Source: a virus. From it: a stretch of DNA of 48,811 nt. Both the position numbers and the translations under genes were made by a program. The stretch covers positions 1 through 48,811 of the IMG/VR virus record IMGVR_UViG_3300021168_000043; one strand, written 5' to 3'. How positions within the stretch are numbered: position 1 is the stretch's first letter; each line of letters starts with the position of its first letter. The notes beneath the pieces are model-generated. The model had not been told where the DNA came from, did not search any database, and saw nothing but the letters and a program-made list of their open reading frames with translations. Positions 14,341-21,922 of this stretch are shown piece by piece.

Positions 14341-14732
14341 ACTTTGTCGTCCAGATTTATTGGATCTTGTTTCCAGCTAGAATCGTGGGCACGCCATTCC
14401 CCTGCCTTGTGGTACGGTCCTTCTTTGCGGTGCCAGAAAGTAACCCATACATCAGCCCAGTCAGAATCAACGCGGTGCATCCGAAGATCAATGAACAGCT
14501 TATTAGCAATTTCGGCTGGGCCAGAATCTCCACGCATGGAATAGCTGTGGATTGCAGCGACGACATAAGGCCCGCCATCTTTGGCCGTGCCTAAGTAACC
14601 GCCGGAAGGCTCTACTAACTCCGCTACGCAGTAGGTCGAATGAAAGGCTTCGTAGACGGCTTCTTTGAATTGCTCGATAGTAGTGCCGGGAAGAAGCTCG
14701 CCTTCGATGTAGTAGGTCTTAGTATTGCCCAT
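14337..14732 (-). CDS. Hypothetical protein
   Basis: 131 residues, mixed alpha/beta, starting T-Y-Y-I-E-G-E-L-L-P-G-T-T. The C-terminal half is rich in Trp, His and Asp (D-S-D-W-A-D-V-W-V-T-F-W-H). No signal peptide or known motif. A GGGCGAA leader precedes it. The gap upstream (14733-14910) holds one partial palindrome, TTCTCCCGGATCA (14810-14822), and no clear gene. Confidence 0.6.
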   Translation of the reverse strand: MGNTKTYYIEGELLPGTTIEQFKEAVYEAFHSTYCVAELVEPSGGYLGTAKDGGPYVVAAIHSYSMRGDSGPAEIANKLFIDLRMHRVDSDWADVWVTFWHRKEGPYHKAGEWRAHDSSWKQDPINLDDKV

Positions 14733-14910
14733 TTCGCCCTTTCTTTTCTTTACTTTAGTGCGGAGTCCGGTACTGATTCATGAGAGCATTTTCCTTGCTC
14801 TGTATCCGGTTCTCCCGGATCAACACATCCCGGCCCGCACTACAATGCCTCGCCTTGCCCCCAGAAACGACGCAGGAGCGGCTTTCAGCCCCTCCGCCGC
14901 CCCCAACTAT

Positions 14911-15285
14911 CTACCTCTCGCGGCGCGTCCTGAGGCGTTTCTTACCTTTAGCCTTTGTTAACAACGACTTCCCACACTTATTAGCCTCTCCCCCCTGTTT
15001 CTCCCGCATCGCCTTACGTTCGCGGCGCTCTTTTTCTTCCCTGGCGTCGATCTCCTCCAGATTCAACTCCACCAAGGTGGGCTTGGCTTTGGGGTTGCGC
15101 CGGATGCCGATGGATTCGAGGAAGCTGCCCGTCATGGTCGCTTGAGAACGATTCTGCGGGTGGGCGCGAATTTCGTCCATCTTATCCCGGACACGCTCGA
15201 TCTCGCGTAGGCTCGCATTGACCGCACGTTTCCTGTCTTCTTCGAGGATGTCCAGAATTTCGAGAGCTGCGGGATCGTAGGCCAT
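14911..15285 (-). CDS. Basic coiled-coil hypothetical protein
   Basis: 124 residues. The whole N-terminal half is a predicted coiled coil (I-L-D-I-L-E-E-D-R-K-R...I-E-R-V-R-D-K-M-D-E-I). A second charged helix follows (E-E-K-E-R-R-E-R-K), and then a very basic Lys/Arg tail. It looks like a nucleic-acid or virion-binding scaffold; the true role is unknown. It starts 5 bases after the HTH gene. Confidence 0.6.
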   Translation of the reverse strand: MAYDPAALEILDILEEDRKRAVNASLREIERVRDKMDEIRAHPQNRSQATMTGSFLESIGIRRNPKAKPTLVELNLEEIDAREEKERRERKAMREKQGGEANKCGKSLLTKAKGKKRLRTRRER

Positions 15286-15290
15286 AAGAT

Positions 15291-15671
15291 TCAGGAGACT
15301 CCTTCACGCTCCGGCATGTACCAGAGTTCGTTTTGCCCTGCTGGTCTAGGGCCGCGTCTGGGCTTCATCCGGAGATGCGTGTGAATGAAGCCCAGATACT
15401 TGGCAAGAGACGGAAGCTGGTAAGCAGTAGCTAGGGCTATCGCCCGATCCACCGTGTCAAGCTGCGGACTACCGCCGTAAGCTCCAGATTCGATCTTCTC
15501 CAGCATCGGCACCGAAATCGCCAGCTTGAAGGCGAGAGACTCACGGCTCAGGTGGGAGTGCTCTCGCAGTGCGGAGAAGGCTTGGGCAGGATTGGCATAG
15601 CGTTCTGGCTCTTGAGCTACACCGCGCCGACGCCGGAGGAGCTTGCCGTAAAAATTTACTGCTGCGTTCAT
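15291..15671 (-). CDS. XRE-like helix-turn-helix protein
   Basis: 126 residues from the ATG at 15671, with AAGGAG upstream. Residues about 28-80 form an HTH: F-S-A-L-R-E-H-S-H-L-S-R-E-S-L-A-F-K-L, then P-M-L-E-K-I-E-S-G. This is the classic Cro/CI pattern, where the second helix and E-S-G turn close the motif. It is a candidate to bind the dispersed palindrome or the nearby repeat region. The C-terminus is basic and Pro-rich. Confidence 0.7.
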   Translation of the reverse strand: MNAAVNFYGKLLRRRRGVAQEPERYANPAQAFSALREHSHLSRESLAFKLAISVPMLEKIESGAYGGSPQLDTVDRAIALATAYQLPSLAKYLGFIHTHLRMKPRRGPRPAGQNELWYMPEREGVS

Positions 15672-15889
15672 ACATGCTCCTTGAGCCAAGCCTTCTCATC
15701 ATCGGACTGAGTTTCTTCCGGCCAACGGATCGCCACGGCGCGGGCATAATTCGGCGTGTTGAATTGCGGGGGGCATTTCTTCAAAGCCGCTTCAGGGCTA
15801 CTTGCTCTCACTTCTCTCAGACACGAATACATCGACACACCGCGCACTGAACGCCGATCATTCGTGAAAATTCGATATCTCTGCGTCAT
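15668..15889 (-). CDS. Hypothetical small protein
   Basis: 73 residues from the ATG at 15889, overlapping the previous gene's stop (TTATGA) and the next gene's start. The start M-T-Q-R-Y-R-I-F and the A-S-S-P-E-A-A-L-K-K-C segment resemble small phage proteins with a beta-alpha-beta DsrE-like or dsRBD-like pattern, but I cannot assign a family. Confidence 0.55.
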   Translation of the reverse strand: MTQRYRIFTNDRRSVRGVSMYSCLREVRASSPEAALKKCPPQFNTPNYARAVAIRWPEETQSDDEKAWLKEHV

Positions 15890-16233
15890 AATTGCATGTC
15901 CTTCAGGCTTGGGTTCAGCCGGTTCAGCTCCGTATGCGGAAATTGGAGTACCTTCAGCGCCCCTCTGCCCCGCGCCACTTCCCAAAGCGCCTCCGACAGA
16001 TTGGATTCAATCAGCGCCTCAAGCTGCGGGTTAATCGAATGCCACGTAGCTTGCGCCCTCCCCCACGGCCCCGCCGCGACCGCCCGCTCGTACAACAAAT
16101 GGTGGGAGTAGTAAACCTTCAACCCCTCATCCGCCAGCACCAGATAGCATACAATCTCGCTTTTCGACCTCTGGCTGTGGATGGACGTAATCTCCACCCG
16201 CCACACATCCGGGTTATCGGTAGCAGTGACCAA
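15886..16233 (-). CDS. Hypothetical protein with TTG start
   Basis: 115 residues. The start is TTG at 16233, backed by AAAGGAG about 9 bases upstream; no ATG fits. The N-terminal half is beta-rich (W-R-V-E-I-T-S-I-H...I-V-C-Y-L-V-L) and the C-terminal half helical. It is the first gene leftward of the repeat-rich origin-like region, so its transcript probably begins in that region. Confidence 0.55.
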   Translation of the reverse strand: MVTATDNPDVWRVEITSIHSQRSKSEIVCYLVLADEGLKVYYSHHLLYERAVAAGPWGRAQATWHSINPQLEALIESNLSEALWEVARGRGALKVLQFPHTELNRLNPSLKDMQL

Positions 16234-16479
16234 GCCCCAGCTCCTTTCTTCTCTTAACCACCCTCTTATTATATATCACGCTTTTCCAATTATGACGCGT
16301 AATCATTGGTAAAATCACAGCGTGCACATTACCCCTAATCAACACATTCTACATATACTTAGGTACGTTTTTAGGTGTTTTTAGGTGTGCAATAAGGCCG
16401 GAAAACGTCGGGAGAAATCGTCAACTTTACGCTTTCTTTACCTTTTCTTCGCCTTTTTGGCCTTTCTCCCGTGTTTTTT

Positions 16480-16492
16480 GTCTCCGGGAGAA
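16480..16492. promoter_or_regulatory. Dispersed palindrome, 12 of 13 match
   Basis: GTCTCCGGGAGAA, the inner end of the left arm of the 32-bp inverted repeat. It is followed by AATTTGGAGGAGGGG, the same A-tract plus G-tract order seen after other copies. Confidence 0.6.
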
Positions 16493-16598
16493 ATTTGGAG
16501 GAGGGGTAAAAACGTGGAAAAAACTCCTAAATTTCCGGGAGAAAGGGGTTTGTAAAAAACCGGGTGGTCATTTTCTTTACGTACCTTTACAAATAGTC

Positions 16599-16611
16599 TT
16601 CTCCCGGAGAC
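16599..16611. promoter_or_regulatory. Dispersed palindrome, 12 of 13 match
   Basis: TTCTCCCGGAGAC, the inner end of the right arm of the 32-bp inverted repeat. A half site GGGAGAAAGGGG follows 10 bp later. Confidence 0.6.
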
Positions 16612-16714
16612 AAAAAACACGGGAGAAAGGGGTTTGTAAAAAGTTGCCGGTCCATTTTCTTTACAGTCCTTTACAAATGGCTTACAAATTCTGCGGTTTT
16701 AGGCTTAGGGCTTC

Positions 16715-18268
16715 TTATGGGCGGTAGGTATTGAGGTACCGGGAGAGCCTAAGCGTGGCATCGGCGTCAGGGCAAGCATACCCTACCAGCTCCTTTTCGG
16801 GGACTAAGGCGATGGATTTCTCCGGGAGAAGGCCGAAGAGGGAGTAGAGGAGATCGATCTCCCAGGGGTGCCATTCGGAAATGGTGTGCCAGGGATCGAC
16901 AGGTTTGGGGGAAGAATGAGGCGTAAGAAGATCATTAAGCACCTTGGTGGAGAGGCCACGGAGCTTGCGGATGAGAAGATTGGTAAGCTTGTCGGGCTTA
17001 GGGGATGGACGGCGGGAGAACTTTTCGCAGGAGCATGGGCCGAAATTAGATTCTTCGGCTTCATGGAGGCAGTAGCCGGAATGGCGCTTGCTCTTGCCTT
17101 TTTCCTTATGCTTGCTTTGTGGGTGGCCACACATACAAAAGGGTTCAGGATCGGATGCTTCAGAGGACGCTAGAAAGGATGTGGCTCGATCCAGATAATC
17201 ATAGACTAGGGGAAGGGCGTGAGGGCGAACCACATCATTAAAAGACTGCATCTTCATATTGAGATGGCGATAGGCCAAGACCTTTAAGCCTAAGCTTCCT
17301 CTGGCGGCCCCGGAGTCTTCATCGTCGCCGCCTCCGCCGATGCCTAGGTTGTAGGCGCGGACCATGGTGTCACTGAATCTTCTGGGGTCGATGGGCAGAC
17401 CCATGGAGGCGTAGGGGGAGGCGTCGGCTAGGTAAGCGTGGAAAGAGAGCAGAGGGCGGTAAGCTTTCAGGTAAGAGGCGTAGGAACCAAGGATAGCTTT
17501 ATTGTCGGCGTAGATGAGACGGGCGGTGCCAGGGGTATGGGAGAAAGTTAGGCAGTGGGGATGGGTGGGGGAGAGGAATTCTGTGTCTGTGCCAAATTCG
17601 TAGAAGTGTTCGTTGAATCTGCCTATACCACCAACTAGGTCTAAATAGGCGTCGAATTCGGAGAGAGTGCATAGGACGGAGTAGTCGGTGGCGGGGTATG
17701 AGTCGGAGGGCCAGGAGAAGGTGCCGGAGTCCAGATCCTTAAGGAGAAGGCGGAGGGCGGCGAAATCCTTGCGAAGGGGGATCATGTAGGCGGTGGAGCG
17801 GAGACCAGCGGCGGGGTGGAAGGTGGGGAAGACGATGCCGGACCAAGGGCCGTAAGATGCGGGTTGGGGGAGGCCGTGGTGAAGGACTAGGGAGATAGAG
17901 GGGAAGAGAGAGGCGGAGATCGCGCCCATGGTGACGATTACTTGGGGGTTTACTTTTTCGAGGAGGGCGGGGAGGTGCTTGGCGGAGCATGTGGCGGCTT
18001 CGTGTTCTTTGGGATTACGGTAACCTTTATCGGAACAGAGCACAGCATTAGAAACGGCTACGTCTTCGCGGTAGAGAGCACAGAGGGGGAGGTATCCGTT
18101 ATTAAACTCCATCCCCGATTGGCCACGGTCGGCAAGGGGGATGCCTTGCTCGTCTTCGTGACGGGCGGGCCTTTCTGCCAAGAAAAGAATTCGGCAGGGG
18201 GAGGGGCCGGAAGGGGGGATGGGATTGCGGCCACGAACGCATGGGCATATGGAGCAACGGGAGATCAT
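16715..18268 (-). CDS. Uracil-DNA glycosylase-like domain fused to a 3'-5' exonuclease
   Basis: 517 residues. Residues 1-175 follow the Fe-S UDG family 4 plan: Cys at 5/8/10, then Cys78 and Cys94 spaced as in that family, and H-P-A-A at 151-154. The first UDG motif is altered (A-E-R-P-A-R-H-E-D-E), so glycosylase activity is doubtful. Residues 215-517 match the PolA proofreading domain: D-T-E (228-230), H-A-Y-L-A-D, D-T-M (300-302) and Y-A-C-P-D near the end. A C-M-C-G-H...C...C-S-C zinc-knuckle insert lies near 378-414. An exact palindrome copy lies inside the gene (16818-16830). It supplies the exonuclease that the polymerase at 12567-14045 lacks. Confidence 0.85.
   Translation of the reverse strand: MISRCSICPCVRGRNPIPPSGPSPCRILFLAERPARHEDEQGIPLADRGQSGMEFNNGYLPLCALYREDVAVSNAVLCSDKGYRNPKEHEAATCSAKHLPALLEKVNPQVIVTMGAISASLFPSISLVLHHGLPQPASYGPWSGIVFPTFHPAAGLRSTAYMIPLRKDFAALRLLLKDLDSGTFSWPSDSYPATDYSVLCTLSEFDAYLDLVGGIGRFNEHFYEFGTDTEFLSPTHPHCLTFSHTPGTARLIYADNKAILGSYASYLKAYRPLLSFHAYLADASPYASMGLPIDPRRFSDTMVRAYNLGIGGGGDDEDSGAARGSLGLKVLAYRHLNMKMQSFNDVVRPHALPLVYDYLDRATSFLASSEASDPEPFCMCGHPQSKHKEKGKSKRHSGYCLHEAEESNFGPCSCEKFSRRPSPKPDKLTNLLIRKLRGLSTKVLNDLLTPHSSPKPVDPWHTISEWHPWEIDLLYSLFGLLPEKSIALVPEKELVGYACPDADATLRLSRYLNTYRP
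16818..16830. promoter_or_regulatory. Exact copy of the dispersed 13-bp palindrome (inside a gene)
   Basis: TTCTCCGGGAGAA near the 3' end of the UDG-exonuclease gene, encoding Leu-Leu-Pro-Glu-Lys. It lies about 200 bp from the repeat cluster and may add to it, or may only reflect preferred codons. Confidence 0.4.
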
Positions 18269-18957
18269 TCCACTAATCCGCCTTCCGCGTTTTCTTCTTC
18301 TAAGGCTAAGGTGTCTTCTTCGTTGATCTGGGAGGCTTCCCAGGCTTCGCTGAATTCCCGGTTGGAGAACATTTCGGCTAGGCCGCTGATTTGAGAGAGG
18401 CGGAGGACTTCATCAGGGTCCATGCCAAGCTCGCGGCCTATCTTCTCATTGCTCCAGTTACGGCGCTTCAGCTCCACCACAATTTCACTCATGGCGTCGA
18501 TCTGGTGCTTGCCGCGAGCGCGGTTATGGCGGATGGTGGCGGCGATTAGGTCGGAGCGGTCTTGACGGTCGGAGTTGATGATGGTGATGGGGAGGTAGCC
18601 TAGGACACGGTCCCGGACTTCGGCACATTCTTTGCCTACGCGGTTGCGGTGGAATCCGTCTACGACTACGAAGCCCTTGCCTTCTGCCATGGCGACGATT
18701 GGTTGGGTGTAGCCGTCATTCTCGATAGAAATCTGGAGAAGCTTCATTTCAGGGGGAGCCACGTTGTTTGGGTTGTAATCGTTGGCTTCCACTAGATCGC
18801 TCTTTATCCAGAGTACGCAGTCTACAGGCTCATTCTTGAGTGGGCTTACAGAATGAATAGCGAGCTTGATCTTGTTAATCGCTTCTACGCAGTCATCCGT
18901 GTCGAGCTTCTTAAGATACTTCAACAAGGCGTTGACGTAGGGCTTTATAGATTCCAT
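18265..18957 (-). CDS. ibrB: IbrB-like ParB/Srx-fold protein
   Basis: 230 residues from the ATG at 18957, with GGAGAGAGAA just upstream. A ParB-type N-terminal domain has L-V-E-A-N-D-Y-N-P-N-N-V-A and V-V-V-D-G-F-H-R-N-R (about 105-115), then a helical DNA-binding-like region (I-A-A-T-I-R-H-N-R-A-R-G, and I-G-R-E-L-G-M-D-P-D-E-V-L-R). This is the domain order of IbrB, which with IbrA activates distant prophage genes in E. coli. It overlaps the IbrA-like gene by 13 bases. Whether it regulates, or acts in DNA modification, is open. Confidence 0.8.
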   Translation of the reverse strand: MESIKPYVNALLKYLKKLDTDDCVEAINKIKLAIHSVSPLKNEPVDCVLWIKSDLVEANDYNPNNVAPPEMKLLQISIENDGYTQPIVAMAEGKGFVVVDGFHRNRVGKECAEVRDRVLGYLPITIINSDRQDRSDLIAATIRHNRARGKHQIDAMSEIVVELKRRNWSNEKIGRELGMDPDEVLRLSQISGLAEMFSNREFSEAWEASQINEEDTLALEEENAEGGLVE

Positions 18958-20156
18958 TTCTCTCTCCGGCGTTTCATCAAGTCCAGGTATTTTTGGTAGG
19001 CTTCGGAGCGGTGCTGGGTGAAGCTTAGGCCTTTGCACCAATAATCGTTCCTAAGAAGACTTTTGCACACTCGCCGCCACGAGGGAACTTTGCGGTCAGC
19101 CTCCAATTTGTAATCGGCTTCGTCGGGGATGCCGTCTGGATAGCCACGTTCCATCCACCATTTTCTGAAGACAGCGATCTTATTCCCATAATGGATACGG
19201 GTGCATGGAGGCATGGAACGGATGAGAAGATCGGCGAAGCTTTCCCAGGTGTGGCCTTCGGGTTTGCTGATGCGGCGGTACCCGGTCATGTTGCCGGATT
19301 CCTGGACGTAGAGAGCGCCTCCGTTAGCGCCGTTTACGCGGGCGACAACGCGGCCCCAGGTTTCGGGCTCGATGAGGTGGAAGAGCCATAAGCCCTTGCG
19401 CTGGTCGTCGCCGTAGGGCTGGCAGATACGCATCTGGGAGACGGTGAGGCCAGCCTTGTGCATGAGGTCGTAGAGGTGATTATGGGGGAGGGATTTGTTT
19501 TTGCCGTGGTAGGTCCAGATGTCTTCGGTCTTCCAGTCGTAAATGGGGTAGACGTTGTAGACTTCTGGGGAGGTTACTAGAGTGGTCCAGCGTACTCCGT
19601 CCTTCATTTGCTTGTTGGGGCTTGAGATGGTGCGGTAGCGGTTGAGGCTTTCATCGGCCCGGATGCCTACGAAGCAGGCGCATGGGAGGCCTTGGCCGTA
19701 CCAAGCTCCGAATTCAGGGACGAACTCCTCGAATTCCATGCCGGAGTGGAAGAATGGGAAGAAGGACGGATCAGTGATCGCTATGGCTGGGGGAGTTCTG
19801 ATCCAAGCTGGTTCTTTTGTTTTTTCCCAACACACCCAATGAGTCTCGTATACGCTTACGGCGTTACGAAGATGAATAGGCAGGCAGCACCAATACGGGT
19901 CGATGTGGTCTTCGTATTGGCGGTAACACCGCATGATGTGGTTGATAGTGATAGTGTATTGGCCTTCGAGGTCGATGAAGAGGACGCCTACTTTTCTGTC
20001 TCTTCTCACGGCTTCGTCCATTACGAGGTGGAGCATCACGGTGGAGTCTTTGCCGCCGCTGAAACTTATGTAGATGCGCTCGAAATGATCGAAGGTCCAG
20101 GAGATGCGGCGGCAGGCGGCCCGGAGGACGTTGATGCCTAGGCCGTGTTTAGGCAT
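18945..20156 (-). CDS. ibrA: IbrA-like PAPS-reductase-family (PP-loop) protein
   Basis: 403 residues. The PP-loop S-G-G-K-D-S sits at 33-38, typical of N-type ATP pyrophosphatases and PAPS reductase/DndC relatives. The downstream pattern (F-I-D-L-E-G-Q-Y, P-Y-W-C-C-L-P, P-I-Y-D-W-K-T-E-D-I-W) matches IbrA/DUF3440-type proteins. PAPS-reductase-specific ends are absent, so sulphate reduction is unlikely. Adenylation of a substrate, perhaps DNA sulphur or base chemistry or a regulatory activity with IbrB, is inferred. Operon order is 20149-20532 gene, ibrA, ibrB, all overlapping. Confidence 0.85.
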   Translation of the reverse strand: MPKHGLGINVLRAACRRISWTFDHFERIYISFSGGKDSTVMLHLVMDEAVRRDRKVGVLFIDLEGQYTITINHIMRCYRQYEDHIDPYWCCLPIHLRNAVSVYETHWVCWEKTKEPAWIRTPPAIAITDPSFFPFFHSGMEFEEFVPEFGAWYGQGLPCACFVGIRADESLNRYRTISSPNKQMKDGVRWTTLVTSPEVYNVYPIYDWKTEDIWTYHGKNKSLPHNHLYDLMHKAGLTVSQMRICQPYGDDQRKGLWLFHLIEPETWGRVVARVNGANGGALYVQESGNMTGYRRISKPEGHTWESFADLLIRSMPPCTRIHYGNKIAVFRKWWMERGYPDGIPDEADYKLEADRKVPSWRRVCKSLLRNDYWCKGLSFTQHRSEAYQKYLDLMKRRREKWNL

Positions 20157-20532
20157 GGGCGTGGGCTTCTTCCCATTCCCGGATGATGCGGTCGGCTATG
20201 GCGTTGGCTTTGTCTTGCTGGAGAAGAGTGAGGCGGTGCCATGCCTGTTTAGTGAGGTGTTCGGGGACCTGGTGCTCGTAGCAGCAGGCGGCTTGTCCTA
20301 GCCATGCTTGACGGTTGATGGATTTGTGGCTTAGGTTTACTTCGGAAGCGATAGGCCAGTCCAAAACGACGGAGGACATGGAGGCGTAGAGGGACTTGGG
20401 GGAGGAGAGTAGGGAGAAGGCGTATTGGATGAGTTCTTCGGCTTCGGCGTCGTCGGCTTGGATGGTGGATCGGTACATGCCGTTTTGCCAGTCCTCCCAT
20501 TTGAGGTAGTGGTGGTAGATGCGTTGGATCAC
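20149..20532 (-). CDS. Small partner gene upstream of the IbrA/IbrB pair
   Basis: 127 residues, helical, starting M-I-Q-R-I-Y-H-H-Y-L-K-W-E-D-W and containing I-N-R-Q-A-W-L-G-Q-A-A-C-C. The C-terminus is a charged helix ending in His/Ala repeats. It overlaps the ibrA-like start by 8 bases and the upstream gene by 4. Small helical proteins like this are often found next to IbrA/B in phage genomes (recalled, not checked). Likely part of the same system. Confidence 0.6.
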   Translation of the reverse strand: MIQRIYHHYLKWEDWQNGMYRSTIQADDAEAEELIQYAFSLLSSPKSLYASMSSVVLDWPIASEVNLSHKSINRQAWLGQAACCYEHQVPEHLTKQAWHRLTLLQQDKANAIADRIIREWEEAHAHA

Positions 20533-21209
20533 TCTTGCTTAGACTCCGTCGCCTCGGTTAAGCAGATCCCGGCCCAGCCTAAGGCGGCGGCGTCATCGTC
20601 TTCGGGGTTGGGGACTGGGCGGCCCTCAAGCTTGTCGATAAGCCTAAGAGCGTGGTGGATGGCGTGGACGCAGCGGGCGATGAGGAATTCTTTGTCCTGG
20701 AGGGCCTGGGGGTTCTGGCGGGCGTTCCAGGCACGTTCTTTGTGTTTGGTTATGCCTTCCTCGAAGCGGAGGGCGATGCGGTTGAGGGCGCGGCGGGGGA
20801 TGAGGTCTAAGCGGGGGACGCGGGAGGAGGAAGCGCCGGAGGAGAAGGTGACCAAGGGTGTGGATTCAGGCACGCTCATTGGCCGCGCTACTTTTAGAAA
20901 CGATTCTTCGTTGCTCTCCCGATAGATGGGTGCTTCGTTTTCTGCGTAAGTGAGTGGTGAGAAGTATAAGCCGTGAGAGAGGTTGTCTACTATGCGGACA
21001 CGTTGGCCTGGGAATAGGTTTTTGGATGTGGGTCCAGTCCATACGAAAATGCTGTTCTGCGTAATCATCGTATGTGTGGTAGTTTGCTCGCGAATCTTCT
21101 CCCAAAGATGATTCCTAGTACCGTCTTTGCAAGTGCCCATGCGTTCGGCGGTGAGGTCGCCGAATGTGATGATTCCGCCACACAAGCTGCATTTGCGTAG
21201 ATCGGTCAT
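20529..21209 (-). CDS. DUF5664-like dNTP pyrophosphohydrolase with N-terminal zinc motif
   Basis: 226 residues. The N-terminus has C-S-L-C-G and a Cys further on, a possible zinc knuckle. Residues about 125-222 follow the DUF5664/dATP-dGTP diphosphohydrolase all-alpha pattern: R-L-D-L-I-P-R-R-A-L-N-R-I-A, a conserved N-A-R-Q segment, C-V-H-A-I-H-H-A, and a late E-D-D-D-A-A-A-L-G-W-A. That family relates to MazG-type enzymes that hydrolyse dNTPs. Placed directly after thyX in the operon, it fits nucleotide-pool control. Substrate not shown. Confidence 0.55.
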   Translation of the reverse strand: MTDLRKCSLCGGIITFGDLTAERMGTCKDGTRNHLWEKIREQTTTHTMITQNSIFVWTGPTSKNLFPGQRVRIVDNLSHGLYFSPLTYAENEAPIYRESNEESFLKVARPMSVPESTPLVTFSSGASSSRVPRLDLIPRRALNRIALRFEEGITKHKERAWNARQNPQALQDKEFLIARCVHAIHHALRLIDKLEGRPVPNPEDDDAAALGWAGICLTEATESKQE

Positions 21210-21922
21210 CGTGGCTTCCTCATGTTATCGATCTGGCGGGCGTTGGGATCAATGTCATCATACAGAAGAGGGATCGCGGCCTTGAACTCCTGGAGAAGTG
21301 GGATGGTAACCTCGCGCATTTGGGGATGGGATTCTTTAGTAGTACGCATAAGAAGAAAGTGACGCCAATTACGGAGATTGCCGGTGATGACGATGCGGGA
21401 GGCGAGGGCGTTGGGGAAGACGGAACGGGCGATCTGAGGAGGGACGCCGTTCTTAATCATGCAGCGGTAGGAGTCTTCGGCTTGATTGATAGCGCACTCC
21501 CAGGCGTCCTGAATCTGATTGATCTGAATAACGTGCTTCGGATCTGCGGGTGGATCGGGCAGAGGTGGAAGAATGAAAGAAGGCGACATCTTTTTTTCGT
21601 AATTCACGAAGCGTGTGCTCTCCTGGGTGAAGGCGAAGAGGCGGTGGCGCACTAGCTCATGGGTAATCCCACGATCCACCAGAAAATCGACGGTGGCGGA
21701 GGCGTGCTCGACGATGGACCAATCGCCGTGGTCGAGTACAACGGCCTGAATGAATCGCCGCCACGATCCCTCAGCTTGGGCCTCTTCGGTACGGTGGGAG
21801 ATTCGTCCGCACCACTCGATCTTTTTGAGGGTGGCTTCTCCAACCATTCTTACGCCTTGTTCGTTGTATGGCACCAGACCATCCACAGAAATGATCTTGG
21901 CGTAGGGCTTGACGATGTTCAT
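21206..21922 (-). CDS. thyX: Flavin-dependent thymidylate synthase ThyX
   Basis: 238 residues, a normal ThyX length. The signature R-H-R-x7-E-S-T-R-F is at about 92-105 (R-H-R-L-F-A-F-T-Q-E-S-T-R-F), with the dUMP-contacting Ser and Arg. E-H-A-S near 72 and the R-N-W-R-H-F-L motif near the end also fit. It methylates dUMP to dTMP using FAD and methylene-tetrahydrofolate, supplying dTTP for phage DNA. It overlaps both neighbours by 4 bases, linking dNTP genes to a DnaJ-like gene. Confidence 0.95.
   Translation of the reverse strand: MNIVKPYAKIISVDGLVPYNEQGVRMVGEATLKKIEWCGRISHRTEEAQAEGSWRRFIQAVVLDHGDWSIVEHASATVDFLVDRGITHELVRHRLFAFTQESTRFVNYEKKMSPSFILPPLPDPPADPKHVIQINQIQDAWECAINQAEDSYRCMIKNGVPPQIARSVFPNALASRIVITGNLRNWRHFLLMRTTKESHPQMREVTIPLLQEFKAAIPLLYDDIDPNARQIDNMRKPR

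Larger units (their letters stand above)
16461..16630. repeat. Perfect 32-bp inverted repeat
   Basis: The 32 bases at 16461-16492 are the exact reverse complement of 16599-16630, with 106 bp between them. Each arm contains a near-copy of the dispersed palindrome (GTCTCC/GGGAGAA) plus a further TTTCTCCC half site, linked by GTGTTTTTTG. It could extrude as a long hairpin, or give a protein two oriented binding arrays. Confidence 0.9.
16250..16700. other. Repeat-rich non-coding region, replication-origin candidate
   Basis: About 450 bp without a credible gene. The right part holds a perfect 32-bp inverted repeat (16461-16492 and 16599-16630). It also holds two imperfect 60-bp direct repeats 84 bp apart (from 16536 and 16620), each with GGGAGAAAGGGGTTTGTAAA and ending in TTTACAAAT (16586, 16670, then again TTACAAAT at 16682). 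The left part (16258-16400) is AT-rich with TATATA, TATAAT and repeated TTTTTAGGTGT. It separates the polymerase gene cluster from the UDG-exonuclease gene. AT-rich DNA plus iterons beside replication genes suits an origin. A transcription-control cluster is the alternative. Confidence 0.55.

Noticed and set aside
16438-16620. 60-codon leftward ORF in the repeat region
   Set aside because: It lies within the 32-bp inverted repeat and direct repeats and has Lys/Arg low-complexity ends; no ribosome-binding site.
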